Below, piece by piece: positions 23,308-28,564 of a DNA stretch of 28,564 bases. The notes below the pieces were generated by a model. That model was not told the origin of the DNA. It did not search any database and worked only from the letters and a program-made list of their open reading frames with translations. The DNA comes from Bacillota bacterium (GTDB lineage Bacteria > Bacillota > Clostridia > Christensenellales > CAG-138): positions 1 to 28,564 of the forward strand of contig JAFABA010000088.1 of the NCBI GenBank assembly GCA_023426265.1. The letters run 5' to 3'. Numbering within the stretch: the stretch's first letter is position 1; each line of letters begins with the position of its first letter. The translations under genes and the position numbers were made by a program.

Positions 23308-24018
23308 TTACCACACGCTTGTTTCATTTACGCCTACATGCTGCCTATATACGCTTCCGGCCAGTTCCTTAAGCGCCGCGCGGTTGAGGATGCGGTAGCC
23401 GCCGGGTTCCCTCTCTATAAAGCCACTGGATAAAAACTCATGGAACACGCGCAACAGATGCCGGTAGCTTGTGCCTAGATACTCTGAAAGCGCCCCAAGA
23501 TGCTCCCGAAAGAAACCACCTTCTTCCATATACAGAAGGTAGCCCGCCAGACGCGAAGGCAGCGGATAAAGCATGTTGACGGCATACGTAGACGAGCAGT
23601 TGTCCAGCTTTTTTGCAAGCTCAACGCTAATGAGCCGCAAAAATACCGGATCTTTGAGCATGACGTCCATACAGTAGGACATGGGGACGCCGAGACAATA
23701 CGCCTTCGTTGTGGCCTGCACGGAGTTGCGGGCAATACGGTCCGTGCAAAGCTCCAGATCGCCTATCAGCTCCATCGCTTCAATAAAGGCGACAAGCAGC
23801 GTTTTGCCGTTTTCCAATGTTAAAAATATTTTTGCCTTGCCCTCCATCAGCAGCAGCAAGTAGGGCATGGGTTCCCCGTACGTGCACAGGTTTTCCTCCC
23901 GCGCGAAGGAAAACAGCTCGAACGGATACTCCGAGAGGAACCGAAAGGATTCCTGCCCGGTTTGAAGCAATTTGTTTTTAAAATATTGCAGCATATTTGC
24001 GTCTTTTACCTTTTGCAT
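23308..24018 (-). CDS. Crp/Fnr-family regulator, YeiL-like
   Basis: A 236-residue regulator with an N-terminal cyclic-nucleotide-binding-type beta-roll (about residues 35-120; PYLLLLMEGKAKIFL, ELIGDLEL), a long dimer helix and a C-terminal winged helix-turn-helix (REHLGALSEYLGTSYRHLLR, then SGFIEREPGGY). The overall layout resembles E. coli YeiL. The residues for cAMP binding are not evident, so the signal is unknown. ATG 24018 with GGAGG upstream is used instead of a much longer frame that runs backwards through the neighbouring transporter gene. It is divergent from two YdcZ-like transporter genes, with an 18-bp perfect palindrome between them; it probably controls itself and them. Confidence 0.82.
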   Translation of the reverse strand: MQKVKDANMLQYFKNKLLQTGQESFRFLSEYPFELFSFAREENLCTYGEPMPYLLLLMEGKAKIFLTLENGKTLLVAFIEAMELIGDLELCTDRIARNSVQATTKAYCLGVPMSYCMDVMLKDPVFLRLISVELAKKLDNCSSTYAVNMLYPLPSRLAGYLLYMEEGGFFREHLGALSEYLGTSYRHLLRVFHEFLSSGFIEREPGGYRILNRAALKELAGSVYRQHVGVNETSVW

Positions 24019-24046
24019 GCCAGTTTCCTCCAATTTCCTTCCTCCA

Positions 24047-24064
24047 GTATGACATATGTCATAC
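24047..24064. promoter_or_regulatory. 18-bp perfect palindrome, likely Crp/Fnr-type operator
   Basis: GTATGACATATGTCATAC is perfectly symmetric. Its TGACNNNNGTCA core has the half-site spacing typical of Crp/Fnr-family boxes. It lies 29 bp upstream of the regulator start and 52 bp upstream of the transporter start, so one bound dimer could act on both genes. Confidence 0.75.
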
Positions 24065-24115
24065 CCGAGGGCAACGCATGTAGGATATGCTTTTTTATAA
24101 AAGGAGGCTGCAACG

Positions 24116-24538
24116 GTGGCAAAGTTTCTTTCCATACTCAGCGGTATTCTGATATCCGTCATGATGCTCTTTAACGGGCAGCTTTCCGAAGCGTACGGCA
24201 ACGCGCTGGCGACGGTGCTGATCCATGCGGTCGGCCTTTTGGGCATTGGGGCGTGGCTCATCGTGAAAAAACAAAGCCTAAAGCATACCTTGGGCGAACC
24301 CTGGCATTTGTACGTGGGCGGCGTGATCGGCATAGTCACCGTCATGCTGACCAACCTTACGTTTTTGCACCTGGGCGTGTCCCTTACGCTGGTTTTAAGC
24401 CTGCTGGGGCAGGTGGTCATTTCGCTCGTGATTGACGCGGCGGGGCTGCTCGGCGCGAAAAAAGTGCGGTTTGAAAAAAAGAAATTGATCGGCGTGGGCC
24501 TTGTCGCGGCAGGCGCAGTGGTGATGCTGTTATTTTAG
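24116..24538 (+). CDS. YdcZ-like (DUF606) small DMT transporter subunit, first of a pair
   Basis: A 140-residue protein with four or five membrane helices (ILSGILISVMMLFNGQLSEAYG, VLIHAVGLLGIGAWLIV, YVGGVIGIVTVMLTNLTF, SLTLVLSLLGQVVISLVID) and the NGQLSEAYGN motif of the DUF606/YdcZ branch of the drug/metabolite transporter superfamily. Such half-size proteins often work as heterodimers with a neighbouring homologue, as here. The start is GTG 24116, 9 nt behind AAGGAGG. The stop TAG runs straight into the ribosome binding site of the next gene. The substrate is unknown. Confidence 0.8.
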   Translation: MAKFLSILSGILISVMMLFNGQLSEAYGNALATVLIHAVGLLGIGAWLIVKKQSLKHTLGEPWHLYVGGVIGIVTVMLTNLTFLHLGVSLTLVLSLLGQVVISLVIDAAGLLGAKKVRFEKKKLIGVGLVAAGAVVMLLF

Positions 24539-24547
24539 GAGGAGCGC

Positions 24548-25018
24548 ATGTACATTTTTCTTGGAATATTTGCGGGGGCGACAATCGTCGTCGCCCGCAT
24601 GTGCAACGCCGGGTTAGGGGAGCGCATCGGCAATTACAAAAGCACGTTTTATAATTATATCACCGGCCTTTTGGGTTCGGCGCTGCTGTTTTTTATCATC
24701 GGCGGCGTGCTGCCCAATGGCATTGCGCAGCCAATCCATATCGTCATATACCTTGGCGGCATGGTGGGCGTTGTAAACATGTTCATGTCCAATTACATTA
24801 CACCCAGGATGTCCGCTTACGTATTGACGCTGCTGATATTTATAAGCCAGCTTGCGTCCGGCATTCTCATCGACGCGCTGATGGGGCACGGCGTTTCCAT
24901 TGGCAAAGTGGCGGGCGGCATACTGGTGCTGCTGGGGCTTTTATACAACCAGAACGTGGATAGAAAAGCAAAGCAGGCGCATGCCGAGCCGGAGGGCGCA
25001 AATATAGAAGAAAATTAG
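24548..25018 (+). CDS. YdcZ-like (DUF606) small DMT transporter subunit, second of a pair
   Basis: A 156-residue membrane protein homologous in layout to the preceding one, with four or five helices, NAGLGERIGNYKSTFYNYITG near the N-terminus, YLGGMVGVVNMFMSNYITPRMSAY and ISQLASGILIDA. A polar C-terminal tail follows. It starts 9 nt after the first subunit gene behind GGAGGAG, so equal co-production is likely. The two subunits together would give the ten or so helices of a full transporter. Control is probably by the divergent Crp/Fnr-type protein. Confidence 0.8.
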   Translation: MYIFLGIFAGATIVVARMCNAGLGERIGNYKSTFYNYITGLLGSALLFFIIGGVLPNGIAQPIHIVIYLGGMVGVVNMFMSNYITPRMSAYVLTLLIFISQLASGILIDALMGHGVSIGKVAGGILVLLGLLYNQNVDRKAKQAHAEPEGANIEEN

Positions 25019-25044
25019 CGCTTCTTTTATCCATACTTACATAA

Positions 25045-25170
25045 GCAGGGCGGCGGAGCGCCCTGCGGACGAAAGTAATGAAAGTGCAACCAATATAAAT
25101 ACGTCCGATTTGACGACATGTGCGTCAAATCGGACTCCTTGCGTGCAGGGCTGCTACGTCAGGCCTGCAC
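25045..25170. repeat. Three tandem hairpins downstream of the transporter pair
   Basis: Three stem-loops follow each other in the space between the convergent transporter and nucleotidyltransferase genes: GCAGGGCG/CGCCCTGC (25045-25066), a perfect 13-bp stem GTCCGATTTGACG with its partner (25103-25135), and GTGCAGG/CCTGCAC (25143-25170). None has a clear T run on the plus strand, so which one ends the transporter transcript is uncertain. Confidence 0.6.
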
Positions 25171-25178
25171 GGAAAAAC

Positions 25179-25206
25179 TCGAAAAGTGGCGCAAGCCACT
25201 TTTCGA
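25179..25206 (-). terminator. Terminator of the nucleotidyltransferase gene
   Basis: A perfect 12-bp stem (TCGAAAAGTGGC with its partner, 4-nt loop) is followed on the minus strand by GTTTTTCC. It begins 4 nt past the stop codon. The AAGTGGC/GCCACTT core is the same as in the hairpin at 14686-14708. Confidence 0.8.
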
Positions 25207-25209
25207 CAT

Positions 25210-26121
25210 TTAATCTTCCCAGAGCTTTTCTTTATAAACTCCCTGCTCTTTCAAAGCGCGGATGGCGGCGCGGACGGCGGGCATATCTTCCTTATAGGTA
25301 ACGCCGAACCATGCGTCCTCGCTTTTGAGCATTTTTACCGTTGCCTTTTTGGCGGAAATCAGGTCGTGCACCGCCGTGGGCAGCAGGTACTCGCATTTTA
25401 ACGGATTTTCCTGCAATCCCTTTTCTAAAAACGGCGGAAAACCCGCAGAGAGGCTTTGGAACAGGCTTGTGTCAAACCCCCAGAGATTCATGGAAACCGG
25501 CGTCCCCTTGGGGATGAATATTTCGCGGCCGTTTTCCTCATACATGCCGCCATGAGCATATTTTCTGATACCGGAGCATTCCTTGATGTTCCTTAGATAC
25601 CCTTTTTCATTCGCCGCACAGACGCCACGCGTCACAACGCCGTAATCCGTAAGCGTATTCTCCACGGAATAGCCGACCATGGCGTATTCGCCCGGCGCGT
25701 GCGGTGCGCTCAGGTACGAATAGATGGCGGAATACGCGGACCTGCCGTAATAATCATCGGCATTGATAACGGCAAACGGGCCGTCCACCACATCCTTGCA
25801 GCAGAGCAGCGCGTGGGCGGTGCCCCACGGTTTTTTGCGGCCTTCCGGCAGGAAAAAACCGGCGGGAAGCATGGTGAGTTCCTGATAAGCATAAGCGAGT
25901 TCGGCCCGCTTCGCGATGCGGGGGCCGATAACCTCGTGAAAATCGCGTTCAATTTCTTTTTTGATGATGCATACGATGCGGGAAAAACCCGCCTGCAAGG
26001 CGTCAAATATCGAATAATCTATGATAATGTTGCCGTATTCGTCCACGGGATCGATCTGCTTGAGTCCTCCGTAACGGCTGCCCATTCCTGCTGCTAATAT
26101 GACCAATGTCGGCTGGTGCAT
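25210..26121 (-). CDS. Nucleotidyltransferase family protein (sugar-phosphate NTP transferase fold)
   Basis: A 303-residue protein starting with the NTP-transferase signature LVILAAGMGSRYGGLKQ (nucleotide-binding loop and activating lysine), followed by PVDEYGNIIIDYSIFDAL and INADDYYG, the metal-binding Asp region. It has the Rossmann-like fold of glucose-1-phosphate uridylyl/thymidylyl transferases, but the segments GYSVENTLTDYGVVTRG and FIPKGTPVSMNLWGFD place it in a separate, poorly described group common in Firmicutes. It probably transfers a nucleotide to a sugar phosphate or phospho-alcohol. It is a single gene, with GGGAGG before the ATG, and is divergent from the AEC transporter gene. 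Confidence 0.78.
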   Translation of the reverse strand: MHQPTLVILAAGMGSRYGGLKQIDPVDEYGNIIIDYSIFDALQAGFSRIVCIIKKEIERDFHEVIGPRIAKRAELAYAYQELTMLPAGFFLPEGRKKPWGTAHALLCCKDVVDGPFAVINADDYYGRSAYSAIYSYLSAPHAPGEYAMVGYSVENTLTDYGVVTRGVCAANEKGYLRNIKECSGIRKYAHGGMYEENGREIFIPKGTPVSMNLWGFDTSLFQSLSAGFPPFLEKGLQENPLKCEYLLPTAVHDLISAKKATVKMLKSEDAWFGVTYKEDMPAVRAAIRALKEQGVYKEKLWED

Positions 26122-26263
26122 ACGCTGTAATCCTCCCAGTTTTTAGTGGGTCTGCTGCGGTAGCGCGCGTTTTGACCGCAAGTATTACGATACCCCAAAG
26201 CCCTATGGGTTGCAAGCCCTTTCCCTTATATATACGTAAATCCAGGTGGCGGCGCGCTGATTG

Positions 26264-26272
26264 TGGTATACT
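26264..26272 (+). promoter_or_regulatory. Extended -10 promoter of the AEC transporter gene
   Basis: TGGTATACT has 5 of 6 -10 consensus bases plus the TGn extension, about 98 nt before the start codon. No good -35 box is seen. Confidence 0.4.
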
Positions 26273-26369
26273 GGTTTGTAACGTCGGCTATTGAAGCCTT
26301 ATTTGCCCAGGTCAAGCAATTCAAAGGGAAAATCCCGCAGAACTGATCAGCGCTTTAAGAAGGTAAAAA

Positions 26370-27320
26370 ATGTACGAAAGTTTCCTCCTTTCCCTGAACA
26401 TCGTTCTCCCCCTGTTTTTGATGATGGCGGCAGGCTACGCATTTCGCCGGATCATCGGGCTTGATACGACCTGGGTGCAAACGACGAATAAGCTGGTGTT
26501 CCGGCTTTTGCTGCCGTTGCTGCTGTTCCGCAACATGGTGGAAAGCGACCTCTCTACGCTGTCTTCGCCGGGCATGTTTTCCCTCATAGTGTTTGCGGTG
26601 GCGGGTACCGTATTGACGTTTGTGCTGCTCTACTTCATTGTGCCACGCCTGGAGCCGGAAAATCCGCGCCGCGGCGTGCTGATACAGGGCATCCTTCGTT
26701 CCAACATGGCGCTGTTCGGCATTCCGGTGGCGCTTTCTCTGTACGGGGAAGGGAACATCACCATCGTGACGGTGTTGGTATCCTTCGTGATCCCGCTGTT
26801 CAACGTGCTCGCCGTGCTTTCCTTAAAACTGTTTGAAGGCTGCAAGCCGGATTGGAAGCAAATATTAAAAAGCATACTCACCAATCCGCTGATACTTGCC
26901 ATTGCGGCGGGACTGCTTTGCAACGCAAGCGGCGTTATTTTGCCCGCACCCGTGCAGAAAGCGGTATGGGCGCTTTCGGATTGCGCGACGCCGGTATCCT
27001 TCTTTGTACTGGGCGCGTCCTTCCTATTCGCTTCCGCGGCAAAAAACCGGCGCGCGCTGACCGCCGCGACGCTTTCCCGGCTGGTGTTTGTGCCGCTTAT
27101 CTGGCTTATACTTGGCGTTCTTTTGGGTTTCCGGAATCAGCACCTGTTCGCCCTGATGATGCTCTTTACGCCACCCACGGCGGTAAGCAGCTACCCCATG
27201 GCCTGCGCCATGAAGGGGGACGGGGAGCTTGCAAGCGAGATCGTGGTGTTTACATCCGCGTTTTCCGTGGCAAGTATATTCCTGTGGATATTCGTTTTCC
27301 GCGCGCTGGGGCTGATTTAA
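26370..27320 (+). CDS. AEC-family (auxin efflux carrier-type) transporter
   Basis: A 316-residue membrane protein with about ten helices in two five-helix halves, separated by a hydrophilic loop near residues 150-165. Typical AEC features are the N-terminal LPLFLMMAAGYAFRR, KLVFRLLLPLLLFRNM, RSNMALFGIPVALSLYGE, and VSSYPMACAMKGDGELASEIV in the last third. Bacterial relatives carry malate, malonate or other organic acids, but the substrate cannot be told here. The ribosome binding site is AGAAGG. It is followed 39 nt later by the alanyl-tRNA editing gene on the same strand, possibly in one operon. Confidence 0.85.
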   Translation: MYESFLLSLNIVLPLFLMMAAGYAFRRIIGLDTTWVQTTNKLVFRLLLPLLLFRNMVESDLSTLSSPGMFSLIVFAVAGTVLTFVLLYFIVPRLEPENPRRGVLIQGILRSNMALFGIPVALSLYGEGNITIVTVLVSFVIPLFNVLAVLSLKLFEGCKPDWKQILKSILTNPLILAIAAGLLCNASGVILPAPVQKAVWALSDCATPVSFFVLGASFLFASAAKNRRALTAATLSRLVFVPLIWLILGVLLGFRNQHLFALMMLFTPPTAVSSYPMACAMKGDGELASEIVVFTSAFSVASIFLWIFVFRALGLI

Positions 27321-27359
27321 AATAAGATTTTGCATGGGACAACCGTAAAGGAGAACCGT

Positions 27360-28564
27360 ATGACAGAGAAACTGTATCTGAACGATAGTTATCTTGTCGC
27401 CATAGAGGCGCAGGTAATCGCCTGCACGCCTGTGGACGGCGGGTTTGACGTGGAACTAGATAAGACCGTGCTGTTCCCCACCGGCGGCGGCCAGCCGCAC
27501 GATACGGGGTTTATCGGCGGCGTTGCCGTGCTGGACGTCATGGAAGAGGGCGAGCGCGTGCTGCACCGCACCGCGGAACCCGTTCCTGTGGGCGGCATGC
27601 TGAAAATCTCGGCCGATTGGCCGCGCAGGTTCGACCACATGCAGCAGCATTCGGGCGAGCATATTCTTTCCTTTGCGGCCAAGGAGCTTTTTGAGGCGGC
27701 CAATGTGGGCTTCCACATGGCGGCAGCCTACTGCACAATCGACCTGAACAAGCCGCTCAGCTCTGAGGATGTGGAAGCGTTGGAGCGGCGCACCAACGAA
27801 CTCATTTACGCGAACCTGCCCGTCACACTCACCTACGTGGAGGCGGAAGAACTCAGCAGCATGCAGCTCCGCAAAGCGGCTTCAGGCCTTACCGGCACGG
27901 TGCGTATCGTGGCAATGCCGGGCGGGGACAGCTGTACCTGCTGCGGAACGCACGTGAACGCGACCGGGGAGATCGGCATGGTCAAGGTGACCGCACACGA
28001 GCACTACAAAGGCGGCGAACGGCTGACATTCGCCTGCGGCACGCGGGCGCTGATCCATGCACAGGCGCAGCAACGCGTTGTGGATATGATTGCGCGCAGC
28101 TTTTCCTGCAAGCCGGAGGATGCGCCGGACGCTCTCAACAAGCTGCAGCAGGAGGCCGCGAATGCAAAGCGGGAGAATAAGGCGCTTTATGCGAAGGTTT
28201 CCGGCTACCTTGCGGACGAACTGGTAAAAAATTCCTCAGCGATAGGCAAGCGCAGGCTGGTCGTTCGACTGGTGGAAGAGTTGCCCGGTTCACAGCTTAG
28301 GCCGCTTGCTTTAAAGCTGTGCGGGGAGCCCGGTATGCTCGCGCTGCTGCTTGCCGCGGAAAACGAACAATTGCAGTACGTGCTTGCCAGTAGCGCGGAC
28401 GTGGGGCTGGATATGGGCGAGCTTGCGCAGGCTGTGAACACCGCGCTCAATGGCCGCGGCGGCGGGCGCGGCACGCTGGCCCAGGGCAGCGCCAAGGATA
28501 CGCCCGCGGCCCGGGATGCGATCGAAGGTCTGGAACGGTATTTGGGGCAGAGGTTGAAAAAATA
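27360..28564 (+). CDS. Alanyl-tRNA editing protein with DHHA1 domain (AlaX-like), stop codon cut by window end
   Basis: A 401-residue reading frame homologous to the editing part of alanyl-tRNA synthetase. It hydrolyses mischarged Ser- or Gly-tRNA(Ala). The zinc-binding HxxxH is H97/H101 in QQHSGEHILS and the CxxxH is C194/H198 in CTCCGTH. A helical linker of about residues 255-290 leads to a C-terminal DHHA1 domain with GRGGGRGTLAQGS. This is the long AlaX form without the aminoacylation domain. The ATG at 27360 has AAAGGAG upstream. The last two bases of the window are TA, so the stop codon is probably the very next base (TAA or TAG), and the protein is essentially complete. Confidence 0.92.
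   Translation, partial: MTEKLYLNDSYLVAIEAQVIACTPVDGGFDVELDKTVLFPTGGGQPHDTGFIGGVAVLDVMEEGERVLHRTAEPVPVGGMLKISADWPRRFDHMQQHSGEHILSFAAKELFEAANVGFHMAAAYCTIDLNKPLSSEDVEALERRTNELIYANLPVTLTYVEAEELSSMQLRKAASGLTGTVRIVAMPGGDSCTCCGTHVNATGEIGMVKVTAHEHYKGGERLTFACGTRALIHAQAQQRVVDMIARSFSCKPEDAPDALNKLQQEAANAKRENKALYAKVSGYLADELVKNSSAIGKRRLVVRLVEELPGSQLRPLALKLCGEPGMLALLLAAENEQLQYVLASSADVGLDMGELAQAVNTALNGRGGGRGTLAQGSAKDTPAARDAIEGLERYLGQRLKK

Noticed and set aside
24019..24420. Longer N-terminus for the Crp/Fnr-type regulator
   Set aside because: It runs antisense through the first YdcZ-like gene and across the palindrome; the start at 24018 has a good ribosome binding site and family-like length.
1..28564. CRISPR array, prophage, insertion sequence or toxin-antitoxin module
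   Set aside because: No regularly spaced direct repeats, transposase or integrase motifs, or small toxin-antitoxin gene pairs were seen.

Overview
The window looks like chromosomal DNA of a spore-forming Firmicute, most likely a member of the Clostridia, with a moderately high GC content. The evidence is strong AGGAGG-type ribosome binding sites, lipoprotein signal peptides, a spore photoproduct lyase, a PstA/DarA-type cyclic-di-AMP receptor and many Gram-positive-style sigma-A promoters. I see no rRNA, tRNA, CRISPR array, phage or transposase gene. Most genes lie on the minus strand.

Left part (1-9 kb): a cut-off membrane protein; a TspO/MBR-like membrane protein; a divergent AraC-type regulator with a GyrI-like effector domain that is split by a one-base frameshift; spore photoproduct lyase; a two-gene operon of a ribulose-phosphate-3-epimerase-family enzyme and a GatD-like polyol-phosphate dehydrogenase; a PQQ-type sugar dehydrogenase lipoprotein; and a malic enzyme.

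Middle part (9-15 kb): an oxidoreductase of the phytoene-desaturase fold and a TetR regulator that overlap by 4 nt and sit behind a promoter covered by a 41-bp nested palindrome (a likely TetR operator); a MATE exporter with a DUF1622 membrane protein; and a class II aldolase with a PstA/DarA-type c-di-AMP receptor.

Right-centre (15-22.4 kb): an L-rhamnose uptake and entry operon, read leftward as rhaM (mutarotase), rhaA (isomerase), the ABC transporter ATPase, two permeases and the sugar-binding lipoprotein. A divergent AraC regulator shares the promoter region. No rhamnulokinase is present. The class II aldolase just downstream of the operon, transcribed from its own promoter, could supply the aldolase step.

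Right part (22.4-28.6 kb): a class I glutamine-amidotransferase-like hydrolase (PuuD family); a Crp/Fnr-type regulator divergent from two paired YdcZ-like small transporter genes, with an 18-bp perfect palindrome between them; a nucleotidyltransferase; an AEC-family transporter; and an alanyl-tRNA editing protein whose stop codon is cut by the window end.

Intergenic spaces are rich in structured DNA: a 47-nt perfect hairpin, a 148-bp palindromic element, a TCATTCTGAGC-type inverted repeat, a diverged 29-nt core shared by two spacers, and two multi-hairpin clusters. I did not find a clearly new multi-gene system. The best leads are the aldolase/c-di-AMP-receptor operon, the spore photoproduct lyase with serine at the usual H-donor cysteine position, the split AraC/GyrI gene with an internal ribosome binding site, and the regulator/operator pairs. 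All family assignments come from reading the sequences, with no database search.
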